Assembly: GCA_964444805.1 (NCBI GenBank)
Contig: CAYUIK010000069.1
Location: 1 to 25,899, forward strand
DNA from: RECG01 sp964444805
GTDB lineage: Bacteria > Bacillota_I > Bacilli_A > Acholeplasmatales > Acholeplasmataceae
Length of the DNA: 25,899 nucleotides
Direction: 5' to 3'
The position numbers were made by a program, and so were the translations under genes. The first letter of the stretch is position 1; each line of letters starts with the position of its first letter. This document shows positions 1-7,370 of this stretch, piece after piece. The notes below the pieces were generated by a model. It had not been told where the DNA came from and searched no databases. It worked only from the letters and a program-made list of their open reading frames with translations.

Positions 1-63
1 GAGTTTAAGATCGACAAGGTCGATGTGCGTTACAAGAGTCCCGTGTTTGTCGTCTCATATTGA
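1..63 (+). CDS. C-terminal tail of an unidentified reading frame (5' partial)
   Basis: Frame 1 is open from the window edge to a TGA at 61-63 and reads as 20 residues ending in SPVFVVSY. The alternation of charged and hydrophobic residues looks like a final beta strand of a real protein, but 20 residues are too few to name a family. Short repeats resembling insertion sequence ends follow within 200 bp, so it could be the end of a transposition gene. It could also be a chance open stretch. Confidence 0.3.
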   Translation, partial: EFKIDKVDVRYKSPVFVVSY

Positions 64-198
64 CCGAACGACACGATCGCTGATGGGATCATGGACCGAT
101 TGACTACGAATTCGCATACGGTCGAACGTCGTGGTCTCTCAAAAGATCAAAGATCGTTTGATATCCGGGTCTATCATTTCAATCGTATTTGAAAACAA

Positions 199-265
199 GT
201 GGCTCAGTTAGCCCCGAGAAGCGTGGCTCAGTTTGTCCGAGAAGAGATGTCACATTGACCGAGAT
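199..265 (+). repeat. Short tandem GTGGCTCAGTT..CCGAGA repeats, possible IS-end remnant
   Basis: GTGGCTCAGTTAGCCCCGAGAA at 199-220 is repeated 24 bp later as GTGGCTCAGTTTGTCCGAGAA (223-243). A more degenerate copy, TGTCACATTGACCGAGA, lies near 249-265. A related string, TCATATTGACCGA, occurs at 55-67. Runs of GTGGCTCAnTTTG repeats are known from the subterminal regions of IS21-like elements. No transposase is intact here and no terminal inverted pair or target duplication can be assigned. The rest of 64-528 shows no convincing gene. Confidence 0.35.
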
Positions 266-528
266 GCTCACAAGATTTCGGCCATCGAACGATTTCAAGC
301 GTTCATCAATGGAAAAAGACAGATATCCATATCCGAAACGACCTTTTGTCAGCCCACTCTCCGACTCGTCTGGTGTGATCGTGAAAACGAATGGATGCGT
401 ACGGCTAGGGACAGCAAGGTCATTTCGATTTTTCTCGGATCACGTTTTTGTTAGCGGATGATCATATGACAGGATATGGAGTCTTGTCGTCTTAATCCAA
501 GTTCTTTCATCTCATGTGACCGCATGCT

Positions 529-557
529 TTGACATTTCATTCCCGATTGCATAAAAT
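529..557 (+). promoter_or_regulatory. Sigma-A-type promoter for the 585-1469 gene
   Basis: A perfect -35 TTGACA at 529-534 is followed, after 17 bp, by TAAAAT at 552-557. Transcription would start near 564, about 20 bp ahead of the start codon. A strong GAGGAGGT ribosome binding site lies at 571-578. Confidence 0.8.
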
Positions 558-584
558 GATATCATCAATCGAGGAGGTTTATCA

Positions 585-1469
585 ATGAATGATCTGCTAT
601 CCGAGGTCAAGAGATTGAATGAGCAGACGACGAAGCGGGCAGGAAGAACGCTCATATATGTCGAGATTTCCATGCTCGTCATCGGCATCTTGTTGCTTGC
701 GATCGATGCCGATCAGTTCGCGACCGTATCCGCACTTCTGATTTTCTTCGCCTTCGTCATGTTCATCATCACCTTGTTCATGCTGGTGCTCCATGCGACG
801 AGAAACATGGAAACGAAAATCGCGAACACGATCAAAATCGCATACAAAAAGCATATCGACACATACAATGACGAAGCAAAAACAACCTATGCATTCCATA
901 CGGACGCAAACCCGACCGAACCCTGGCTCCTGGTTCCATCCTATGCCGGCAAGTCGTGCCGTTACGTGCTTCGTGATGATTTCATTGAACTCTATCATGC
1001 GGAATCCTACACGCAAGCAGGAAACCCACCGCGAAAGACGTATTTCTTTCAAGGCTTATACATCATCATGGAGGGACCTTCCGGCGACCTGCAGTACCGC
1101 GATCAGGACAGACTTTCGGGTCGTATCATCAACGCGTTCAAAGGGATATACGGAAAAGACGAACACGATATCGCTCGTTTCCCATACAGGACATCCCATG
1201 CATCCGGAACGTTTTACGCTCAAAGCGAAACGGAAGTTCCCAAACTGTTCAGAGACTTGATCGGAGTCTTGAAGAAAAAACCCTATGTCCGATCTCTTCG
1301 GATCGCTCTTATGAACAGACGATTGCACATAGCGGTCGAACAGACCGAGATCAGACTGCCATACATCAAGAAGTACCAGGAACGAAAATTGAGAGAGATC
1401 GGGGAAGTCGTGAGAGAAAACGCGACCCTCCTCGATGAGATTAGGGGCGTGGTTCGTCCACTGATGTGA
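585..1469 (+). CDS. Membrane-anchored protein of unknown function (two N-terminal TM helices)
   Basis: 294 residues. The start is well supported by GAGGAGGT at 571-578 and the promoter ahead of it. Residues about 22-42 and 45-70 are two hydrophobic segments separated by a short DADQ loop, so the protein is probably a membrane hairpin with a long cytoplasmic C-terminal domain (about 75-294). That domain is mixed alpha/beta. It includes a RKTYFFQGLYIIMEG stretch recalling the DUF3137 family layout (F.G.f..le), but I am not confident of that assignment. It is a single-gene transcription unit, with its own promoter in front and a strong terminator 31 bp after the stop. No catalytic motif is visible. 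Confidence 0.85.
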   Translation: MNDLLSEVKRLNEQTTKRAGRTLIYVEISMLVIGILLLAIDADQFATVSALLIFFAFVMFIITLFMLVLHATRNMETKIANTIKIAYKKHIDTYNDEAKTTYAFHTDANPTEPWLLVPSYAGKSCRYVLRDDFIELYHAESYTQAGNPPRKTYFFQGLYIIMEGPSGDLQYRDQDRLSGRIINAFKGIYGKDEHDIARFPYRTSHASGTFYAQSETEVPKLFRDLIGVLKKKPYVRSLRIALMNRRLHIAVEQTEIRLPYIKKYQERKLREIGEVVRENATLLDEIRGVVRPLM

Positions 1470-1500
1470 ACGGTTCATAGATCGGATCAGGAAATCGCAT

Positions 1501-1546
1501 CTTTCCGAGAGCGGACATGTGCTGTCCGCTCTCGGAAAGTTTTTTA
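1501..1546 (+). terminator. Rho-independent terminator after the 585-1469 gene
   Basis: A perfect 17-bp stem (CTTTCCGAGAGCGGACA at 1501-1517 with its complement at 1523-1539) encloses a 5-nt loop and is followed directly by seven T at 1540-1546. Confidence 0.95.
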
Positions 1547-1578
1547 TTGTATGAACTTCCGATTTGACCGAACAGGAT

Positions 1579-1635
1579 AATTGAACGGCCATCGAAATGG
1601 TTCACATGGAAAAGTTGCCCTTTTCCCGTTCAATT
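1579..1635. repeat. 10-bp inverted repeat upstream of the yitT-like gene
   Basis: AATTGAACGG at 1579-1588 is exactly inverted as CCGTTCAATT at 1626-1635. A small CCATcgaaATGG hairpin lies inside at 1589-1600. The repeat ends 25 bp ahead of the TATAAT at 1661, so it could be a binding site or a looped operator. No T-run follows, so it is not a terminator. Confidence 0.4.
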
Positions 1636-1660
1636 GCATGGCAAATCTTCGATTTATGCG

Positions 1661-1739
1661 TATAATGGAGATGTCCGACCAGGGGCTGTAACGAAACAAA
1701 GACAGCCCAAACAAGAAGACACATGACGATCGTTCATGT
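1661..1739 (+). promoter_or_regulatory. Candidate promoter -10 and operator-like palindromes of the yitT-like gene
   Basis: A consensus TATAAT lies at 1661-1666 with no good -35 element (ATGGCA at 1639-1644 is the best at 16 bp). The leader contains GGGCTGT/ACAGCCC (1683-1689 and 1702-1708). It also contains a dyad ACATGA-CGATCGT-TCATGT at 1721-1739 that overlaps the more upstream possible start codon. Confidence 0.45.
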
Positions 1740-1779
1740 CTCTTCGGTTGAGAGTCATAGGAAAGGTCGCGTATGTGTC

Positions 1780-2736
1780 ATGAACAGACTATTCGATATC
1801 AGATCCGAATTTTTCAAGAACCACGTTTTGCCGGAAGCCAAAAGAATTTTCGCTCTTCTGTTTTTCACCTTTGTTTTCACAGTCGGGGTGCTCTGGTTTT
1901 TGGAAGCATCCGAAGTTCCGCTTTATACCGGTGGGATTACCGGGATCGCCCAGTTGATTCGGGATGCCATCTATATCTTTTCAGACAGGGATCTCGGTAC
2001 CGGGTTCATCGCGCTTTTCGTTTTGCTTGTCAATATACCGATCCTCGTGATCGGGTGGTTCGGTGTATCGCACCGTTTTACGGTTTACAGCATCGTTTCC
2101 GTCCTTTTGCAGACCATGATCTTCGCCTGGATGCCCATCATCGATCTGGGACTTCATGGCGTCGAACATGCCCTGGCGGCATCCGTCATCGGTGGGTTTC
2201 TGATCGGGCTTGGTTCGGGTGGCGCTCTCAAATACGGAACATCCTTGGGTGGGATCGACATTCTTGCCCAATATTTGTCTTTTCGAAACGGCAAATCGGT
2301 CGGATTTTTCATGATGGCGATCAACGTGGCGATCGCCTTGGTCGGGGGAATCCTTTTGGGCGGTGTTGCCGGACCGAGCGGAAAAATCGTCGCCGGAGGC
2401 GTCATCATTTCCTATACGCTTATTCGGATCATCATCACGACCGTCGTTACCGACAAGGTTCATACGGCCTATCAGTTTTTATCGGTCGACATCATTACCG
2501 AGAGTCCGGACGATCTCGTCGAACAGATCCTGAAGATCATTTATCGGGGCGTTACGCTGATTCATGCCAAAGGCGCCTATTCGAAACACGACAAGACCAT
2601 CGTCAACGTCATTATTTCCGCATATGAGCTCCACCGGATCGTCGAACTCGTCAAACGCGTCGACCCGGGTGCCTTCATGACGACCAGGCCCGTCAAGGGC
2701 GTGGTCGGCAATTTCAAGCGTAAGACGATCGCCTGA
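1780..2736 (+). CDS. YitT family membrane protein (DUF161 + DUF2179)
   Basis: Polytopic inner-membrane protein of the YitT family, 318 residues from the ATG at 1780. An in-frame ATG at 1723 would add 19 residues. It lacks a ribosome binding site and falls in a palindrome, whereas GAAAGG at 1761-1766 precedes 1780, although spaced rather far (13 nt). Hydrophobic segments begin around residue 24 and fill the first about 225 residues, with the family's glycine-rich GGITGIAQ and GTSLGGIDILAQ motifs. The last about 80 residues (GVTLIHAKGAYS through DPGAF) match the soluble DUF2179 domain. Biochemical function of the family is not settled; transport is often presumed. It appears monocistronic. Confidence 0.9.
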   Translation: MNRLFDIRSEFFKNHVLPEAKRIFALLFFTFVFTVGVLWFLEASEVPLYTGGITGIAQLIRDAIYIFSDRDLGTGFIALFVLLVNIPILVIGWFGVSHRFTVYSIVSVLLQTMIFAWMPIIDLGLHGVEHALAASVIGGFLIGLGSGGALKYGTSLGGIDILAQYLSFRNGKSVGFFMMAINVAIALVGGILLGGVAGPSGKIVAGGVIISYTLIRIIITTVVTDKVHTAYQFLSVDIITESPDDLVEQILKIIYRGVTLIHAKGAYSKHDKTIVNVIISAYELHRIVELVKRVDPGAFMTTRPVKGVVGNFKRKTIA

Positions 2737-2821
2737 TCCGTTCAACCATGGAAAAAGACGCCCCAGACCCGTTTGATGGAAGAGGGATGTACTTGGCGTT
2801 CGGGGTAGCGGATTGTTCTGT

Positions 2822-3085
2822 TTATTTTCTCGGTACCGTAAGCCCGATCAGGCTCGTCAGCAAGATCAAAACGGGTACGCCGAAAATGGATAGAATCGAA
2901 TAGGCGAGCATACTCAACGTATAGAGCTTTTCGCTTCCCGAAAGACCTTCGAACATGTCCTTGAGACCCTCGAGGGTGAGATCGGCCCCCAACCAATCGA
3001 CCAGGTTTTCAAGCGAAACCAGATAGATGATGATGACGGCGATACTCAATAACAAAAAGAACGAACACACGCATTTTCTGACCAT
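2822..3085 (-). CDS. Small membrane protein of unknown function
   Basis: 87 residues with two hydrophobic segments, about 5-23 at the N-terminus and about 57-82 at the C-terminus. A polar, acidic middle (LTLEGLKDMFEGLSGSEK) would sit on one face of the membrane. The gene is supported by an AGAGAGG ribosome binding site just upstream of the ATG at 3085 and by a good - strand promoter at 3155-3127. I do not recognise a family. It lies convergent to the YitT gene with 85 bp between, and no clear terminator is visible there. Confidence 0.7.
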   Translation of the reverse strand: MVRKCVCSFFLLLSIAVIIIYLVSLENLVDWLGADLTLEGLKDMFEGLSGSEKLYTLSMLAYSILSIFGVPVLILLTSLIGLTVPRK

Positions 3086-3126
3086 GGTATTTCCTCTCTG
3101 TCTTCGGATTCGTTGATTACGCCCTT

Positions 3127-3155
3127 ATTATAATCCATGGTCCGTTCCAAGACAA
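3127..3155 (-). promoter_or_regulatory. Promoter for the small membrane protein (- strand)
   Basis: Read on the - strand: TTGTCT at 3155-3150, a 17-bp spacer, then TATAAT at 3132-3127. The same A/T block also reads TATAAT on the + strand (3129-3134), but it has no partner -35 there. Confidence 0.7.
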
Positions 3156-3209
3156 GATGTCTTTCTTCAGAAGTCCGTTTTCAGGCTCTTCTGAGTCCGT
3201 GGAAGCTTG

Positions 3210-3218
3210 TGATATAAT
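3210..3218 (+). promoter_or_regulatory. Extended -10 promoter for the CotH-like gene
   Basis: TGaTATAAT at 3210-3218 is a textbook extended -10 element. Transcription would begin near 3225. This argues against the in-frame GTG at 3224 as start codon and for the ATG at 3275. Confidence 0.65.
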
Positions 3219-3274
3219 CGAAGGTGAACCAAACGCAAAAAACCCGAGATGTGAGAAAGAAGGTCCTGGATGCC

Positions 3275-4594
3275 ATGAAACGATTCTTTTTTCGGCATAT
3301 GGTACTCGTATTCGTTTTTATGATGTTTTCCCTCGTTCTTCTAGCTTGTAAGGAATCCGAAGGACGAAAGGACACCATACCGGTCGTCACGATCGATTTT
3401 ACCGGTGTTCCCACCAAAGAAACCTACGTGCCTTGCACGGTCTCGGTCGTCAATGAACAAGGAATCCTGGAAATCCGCTTTGCCCAAGCCGAAATCAGGC
3501 TCAGAGGGCACAGCACGTTGAACTTCGACAAGAAACCCTACCGGATCAAGTTCGAGACGAAAACGTCGCCCTTGAACCTCGGAACGGGTCCGTCTAGGAG
3601 TTGGGTCCTTTTGGCGGACTACGTCGATCAGTCCCTGCTCAGGAATCATACGACCTACCGGTTCGCCCAAAGGATTCTAAGAGATTCGTTTTCCACCGAT
3701 ACGGCCCACGTGGAAGTAACGATCAACGGGACAGATCAAGGCGTCTATCTTTTGGCCGAACAGACACAGACCGCCAAATACCGGATCGATCTCGATGAAT
3801 CGGGAATCGATAACCCGAGTATCCTCGATACGGGATACTTGCTCGAACTCGAATCCGATCAGTCCCGTCGGGACGAAGAGGGAACGTATCTGGTCGACTG
3901 GTTCGATATCCCGGAATACACGAACAACGACGTCGTCTACGGCTGGTGGAACATGCATGAACACTTCTTTTCCTCTGACGCCGCCTATTACGTCATCAAG
4001 AGCGATGCGAAATCGTCAGGCCAGATCGAGTTCATTCAAAATCATCTGAAAGACGCATACGACAGGGTCTATGCGACGAGAACGCAAGAAGCCGTATCAA
4101 AGGTCATCCATATCGATTCCGCCGTCGACATGTATATCCTGCAACTCATAACGAACGACTACGACCACAATTATAGCAGCAACTTCCTCTATAAGGACAA
4201 AGGAAAAAAGATCATCTTCGGTCCGCCCTGGGATTACGATCTCGCCTTCGGAAACCATGCCTGGAATACGGACGCGGATACCATCCACGTCCACCATCTG
4301 CTCTACGAGCTCTCGATGCAGTCCTGGTTTCAAACACTCATAAAAAAACGGTGGAACGAGATCAATGATGAAGAGCTCTTTGAAACGATCGAAGACGAGA
4401 TCCGTATGACCTATGAGACGTACGAAGAGTCCTTTCAAAAGGACTATGACCTTTGGAAGGATACCAGAACCGGTAGCGACTGGCATGGAATCTATCGTAC
4501 GTTCGAATCTCCCGAGGAAGCGATGGAACAGATGTTCGAATTCATCGATTCCCGATTCGATTTCATCGAGGAACACATCGAAAGCTGGACTTGA
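3275..4594 (+). CDS. CotH-like kinase-fold lipoprotein
   Basis: 439 residues from ATG 3275, chosen because AGAAAGAAGG (3254-3263) precedes it and the promoter start point excludes the GTG at 3224. The N-terminus MKRFFFRH plus a hydrophobic run ending VLLAC (Cys25) is a lipoprotein signal, so the protein is probably anchored outside the cell. The body has CotH-family hallmarks: RLRGHSTLNFDKKPYRIKF (about 76-94), WVLLADYVDQSLLRNH, GVYLLAEQ, and the paired acidic motifs NDYDHNY (about 294) and PPWDYDLAFGN (about 316-326), which correspond to catalytic/metal positions in CotH kinases. Bacillus CotH phosphorylates spore coat proteins. CotH domains also occur on secreted proteins of non-sporulating bacteria, and the substrate here is unknown. 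The AhpD-like gene follows 34 bp later. Confidence 0.88.
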   Translation: MKRFFFRHMVLVFVFMMFSLVLLACKESEGRKDTIPVVTIDFTGVPTKETYVPCTVSVVNEQGILEIRFAQAEIRLRGHSTLNFDKKPYRIKFETKTSPLNLGTGPSRSWVLLADYVDQSLLRNHTTYRFAQRILRDSFSTDTAHVEVTINGTDQGVYLLAEQTQTAKYRIDLDESGIDNPSILDTGYLLELESDQSRRDEEGTYLVDWFDIPEYTNNDVVYGWWNMHEHFFSSDAAYYVIKSDAKSSGQIEFIQNHLKDAYDRVYATRTQEAVSKVIHIDSAVDMYILQLITNDYDHNYSSNFLYKDKGKKIIFGPPWDYDLAFGNHAWNTDADTIHVHHLLYELSMQSWFQTLIKKRWNEINDEELFETIEDEIRMTYETYEESFQKDYDLWKDTRTGSDWHGIYRTFESPEEAMEQMFEFIDSRFDFIEEHIESWT

Positions 4595-4628
4595 ACAAAG
4601 ATCATCTTGAAACATGAAGGGAGAACAC

Positions 4629-5198
4629 ATGAACAATCGAGAACCGAGATACTTCTCAAAGAGAACATTCATCAAATGCGTTTTTGAAGCCGCCCATATG
4701 ATCGTCAAATACCATGGGGCACTTCAATCAATCGACAAAAAACTGAAAGCGAACGTCATGCTCGCCGTTACATACGTTAACGGCTGCAGTCTTTGTTCCC
4801 ATCATCACGCCAAGGAACTGATCAAAGCCGGAGCGACAAAAGAAGAACTTTCATCCATGCTCGATGGCACGTTTTCAAAGGTTGATCCGGATGACATGCT
4901 CGCCGTGACCTTCGCCGAGCATTACGCAGACGCAGGCGGAGCCTACGAGCCCGAGACCTTTGAAAAGGTCAAAGAGGTATACGGAGAAAAGAAAGCATAT
5001 GGGATTCTCGCATCGATCAGAGTCATCATGTTCGGAAATATGAGCGGGATATCGATCGGTAATCTCGGTTCATGGATTCGCTTAAAAAGGCCACCGAATG
5101 CACGATTTCTAACGGATCTTCATAACGTCATATCCCCGGTCTTGTGGATGCCGCTGTTTCTTTTCATCAATGTGTTTCGTAAAAAAAGAAAAGACTAA
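4629..5198 (+). CDS. Carboxymuconolactone decarboxylase/AhpD-like protein
   Basis: 189 residues from ATG 4629. AAGGGAG at 4617-4623 sits 5 nt before it, whereas the in-frame ATG at 4614 has no such site. Helical protein with the AhpD/CMD signature NGCSLCSHHHAKELIKAG. The CxxC cysteines are residues 53 and 56, followed by His, as in alkylhydroperoxidase AhpD-type peroxidases. The C-terminal third adds a hydrophobic stretch (about 165-183, VLWMPLFLFINVF) and a basic tail, suggesting membrane association, which is unusual for the family. It lies 34 bp after the CotH-like gene, likely in the same transcript. A redox or peroxidase role is inferred from the motif only. Confidence 0.85.
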   Translation: MNNREPRYFSKRTFIKCVFEAAHMIVKYHGALQSIDKKLKANVMLAVTYVNGCSLCSHHHAKELIKAGATKEELSSMLDGTFSKVDPDDMLAVTFAEHYADAGGAYEPETFEKVKEVYGEKKAYGILASIRVIMFGNMSGISIGNLGSWIRLKRPPNARFLTDLHNVISPVLWMPLFLFINVFRKKRKD

Positions 5199-5272
5199 AG
5201 ACACAGGAAAACCGGTATATTTCTTTGAAATGTTGTACAATAGAAGATGAAAAACATAAAGGAGATACATCC

Positions 5273-5782
5273 ATGTTTACCAACAAAACGACGTATTCCC
5301 AAAGAAAACTTAGAGAGCTTTCAAGACATAACTTTAGATTTCGGCTGATTCCCTATATCTTGAAAGTCGAAGCCGTGTTTCTCTTGATCGCAATTCTGGG
5401 CTTTTTCGTCTACGATTTTCTCATGTTCGTCGCGCTCGTCATCATGATCATCATGCCGGCAGCGATCATGCTCACGATCAAATTCAAGGCGTGGCAAACG
5501 AACAAAAACAACCCTTCCCTGCAAAAGGAACCCACGCTCTTATATACGTTTCATGACGACCACTTCCAGATCAAAAACCTCGACCAAGAACTCGATAAGG
5601 GAAACATTCTCTATGAGGATATCCACATGGCCGTAGAAGGCGGGTTCAATTTCTATCTTTACCCGAATCCTGCAATGGCTTATATCGTTGACAAAGACGC
5701 TTTCGAAGGTATTGATATTGAAGGATTCCGATCCTTTCTCGAAACACGAATTACAAAAACGAAGTTCTTCAAAAAGCGATGA
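5273..5782 (+). CDS. YcxB-like membrane protein
   Basis: 169 residues from ATG 5273, fixed by AAAGGAG at 5258-5264. An in-frame ATG 48 bp upstream lies over the putative TACAAT (5236-5241) and is unlikely. Two close hydrophobic segments (about 27-45 and 48-68) form an N-terminal membrane hairpin. A soluble domain (about 85-169) follows, with FHDDHFQIKN and FNFYLYPNPAMAYIVDKDAF. This is the usual architecture of YcxB-like proteins, whose function is unknown. The gene ends at a strong bidirectional terminator. Confidence 0.75.
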   Translation: MFTNKTTYSQRKLRELSRHNFRFRLIPYILKVEAVFLLIAILGFFVYDFLMFVALVIMIIMPAAIMLTIKFKAWQTNKNNPSLQKEPTLLYTFHDDHFQIKNLDQELDKGNILYEDIHMAVEGGFNFYLYPNPAMAYIVDKDAFEGIDIEGFRSFLETRITKTKFFKKR

Positions 5783-5820
5783 AAAAAGATGCGAGCGCAA
5801 ACCGCGCTCGCATGTTTTTT
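5783..5820. terminator. Bidirectional Rho-independent terminator
   Basis: ATGCGAGCGC (5789-5798), a 5-nt loop, and GCGCTCGCAT (5804-5813) form a perfect 10-bp stem. A run of A precedes it (5783-5788) and a run of T follows it (5815-5820), so it can end transcripts from both strands: the YcxB-like gene (+) and the oxidoreductase (-). Confidence 0.93.
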
Positions 5821-5824
5821 GACT

Positions 5825-5899
5825 CTTTACATTTTTGTGTGGAATCATAAGGCCTTTCATCGTGTGGACACCACATGAAAATGTAAAGGCCGTTTTTTT
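5825..5899 (+). terminator. Second hairpin region with two mutually exclusive stems
   Basis: Stem A: GGCCTTT (5851-5857) with AAAGGCC (5885-5891), followed by seven T at 5893-5899, a terminator on the + strand. Stem B: 18 nt at 5825-5842 pair with 18 nt at 5871-5888 using two G-U wobbles. The same positions on the - strand would be C-A mismatches. Stems A and B share 5885-5888 and cannot form together. The last T residues overlap the stop codon of the - strand oxidoreductase gene. Confidence 0.65.
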
Positions 5900-7250
5900 A
5901 AGGATTAAGCGTTTTAATCGCCGCTTCCGCTGCCTTAATTAAAGGATATGCCTCAGGCGAAGCCGTTAACAACGGCTGTGTGCCGATCTGAGCGACCAAG
6001 AGATCCGTGACGGTCATACCTGCTTGAATTACAAAACCGATCACATTCGTCAATTCACCGGCACTGACTCCACCAACGACCGCGCCACCGAGAATGCGTC
6101 CACATTCCTTGGAAACGATCAGTTTGACGATCTGCTTGTGAGCCCCGTTCAGTTTTCCGGGGTGGCGGTCGATACCCTGAAAACGTGAAGCGACGATGCT
6201 GAATCCTTCCTTTCGCGCACTCGTCTCAGTTAAACCCGCAACACCGAAAGCGGAATCTCCCACACAGGTCGAATAGATGCCGATCGTACCCTTGAATTTG
6301 CGTACGGTCGAAAGCTCATAGAGGTTTAGGGCGGCAACGCGCGCTTCGGCGCACGCAGTTGAAGCCAGCATGATCGATGAGAGCTTGTTCGTGGCGAAAT
6401 CGCGTTTTTCCGCGCAATCTCCGGCCGCGAAAATGTCCTTGATGGGTGTCCTTAAGTATTCATCGACGACGATGAAGTCGTGCTCATTGACGGGAATGCC
6501 GGTCGCTTTTGCGAGCTCGCTATTCGGACGATACCCCATCGAGAGAATGACAGCTTCACAGTCGATGGTTTGTCCGTCTTCGAGTTCGATGCCTTCTACG
6601 CTTCGATCACCGAGTATTTTCTTGATTCCAAGACCTAGCCTGAGGTCGACACCACGGGAGGAAAGGACGCTTTCGGCTTCGATCGCGATATCATTGTCAA
6701 AGGCTTGACCGAGAATGTGCTCTTCTTTTTCGACGAGCATGACCTCGTGACCGCGTTTCTTGAGTTCATCGGATGTCTCGACACCGATGAATCCGGCACC
6801 GACGACCACGATTCGCTTTTTATTTTGGAGCGCATGGATCATGTCGTCGAGATAGACTTTGTTCTTCGGGATGGTAAAGACGTTTTCGAGATCCCGACCC
6901 TCGAGCCAACCGGGTTTTACGGGTTTGGAACCTGTTGCAAGAATTAAACGATCATAGGCGACGCATCTTCCTGTTTCCGTGTGGACTTCGTGTGCTTTTG
7001 GATCGATCTTCTGGACGTTGTCCGTGACGATTTCGACACCGAGTTTCAAGAGACCGGCATCAGGAAGGATGTTCTGTTCGCTTCCGTCGAGCGATCCGAA
7101 AATGTAGGGGATTCCACAAGGAATCATGACCTGTTTTTCGCGACGAATCATCATGACGCGCTTATCCGCATGATTACCTTTCGCGGTCATCGCGGCGACG
7201 AGACCGGCAGCACTCCCACCAATTACGAGGATGTCTGTTTTTTCTTTCAT
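5898..7250 (-). CDS. FAD/NAD(P)-dependent pyridine nucleotide-disulfide oxidoreductase (NADH oxidase/CoA-disulfide reductase-like)
   Basis: 450-residue flavoprotein. The FAD-binding GGSAAG motif is at 11-16 and the single redox cysteine (Cys45 in PCGIPY) is in the position used by NADH oxidases, NADH peroxidases and CoA-disulfide reductases. ATGSKP is at 105-110, the NAD(P)-binding GAGFIG at 151-156, and the second FAD motif DIFAAGDCAE at 272-281; the last about 130 residues form the dimerisation domain. Likely reaction: NAD(P)H-dependent reduction of oxygen, peroxide or a disulfide. The sequence alone does not separate these. AAAGGAG (7264-7258) precedes the ATG. It lies downstream of the DUF134 gene on the same strand with a 120-bp gap and is probably co-regulated. 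Confidence 0.9.
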   Translation of the reverse strand: MKEKTDILVIGGSAAGLVAAMTAKGNHADKRVMMIRREKQVMIPCGIPYIFGSLDGSEQNILPDAGLLKLGVEIVTDNVQKIDPKAHEVHTETGRCVAYDRLILATGSKPVKPGWLEGRDLENVFTIPKNKVYLDDMIHALQNKKRIVVVGAGFIGVETSDELKKRGHEVMLVEKEEHILGQAFDNDIAIEAESVLSSRGVDLRLGLGIKKILGDRSVEGIELEDGQTIDCEAVILSMGYRPNSELAKATGIPVNEHDFIVVDEYLRTPIKDIFAAGDCAEKRDFATNKLSSIMLASTACAEARVAALNLYELSTVRKFKGTIGIYSTCVGDSAFGVAGLTETSARKEGFSIVASRFQGIDRHPGKLNGAHKQIVKLIVSKECGRILGGAVVGGVSAGELTNVIGFVIQAGMTVTDLLVAQIGTQPLLTASPEAYPLIKAAEAAIKTLNP

Positions 7251-7282
7251 GTTAAAACTCCTTTTGTTTTTATATGCTCATG

Positions 7283-7305
7283 GTCGGCTGATCAGTCGGC
7301 CTGAT
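7283..7305. repeat. Short direct repeat in the DUF134-oxidoreductase spacer
   Basis: GTCGGCTGAT at 7283-7292 is followed 12 bp later by GTCGGCCTGAT at 7295-7305, and the join contains the palindrome CTGATCAG. A further CCGACaatgggGTCGG-like dyad lies nearby at about 7323-7337. The site is in the leader of the oxidoreductase gene and could be a regulator binding site. No known operator is recognised. Confidence 0.3.
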
Positions 7306-7370
7306 GGCGCACAAAGAAATACCCGACAATGGGTCGGTTTCGTATACCCTATTTAGCAAGAGGTGGATTT

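Noticed and set aside
189..461. Two overlapping small open frames (90 and 73 codons) on the + strand
   Set aside because: They overlap each other, start within the short repeats, have no ribosome binding site and give Arg/Ser-rich sequences with no family resemblance.
1683..1708. GGGCTGT...ACAGCCC hairpin considered as a riboswitch or tRNA-like element
   Set aside because: Only seven base pairs and no conserved riboswitch core or T-run; kept only as part of the leader description.
1723..1779. Alternative 19-residue N-terminal extension of the YitT protein
   Set aside because: No ribosome binding site, it overlaps a palindrome, and the extension does not resemble the hydrophobic or basic start of the family.
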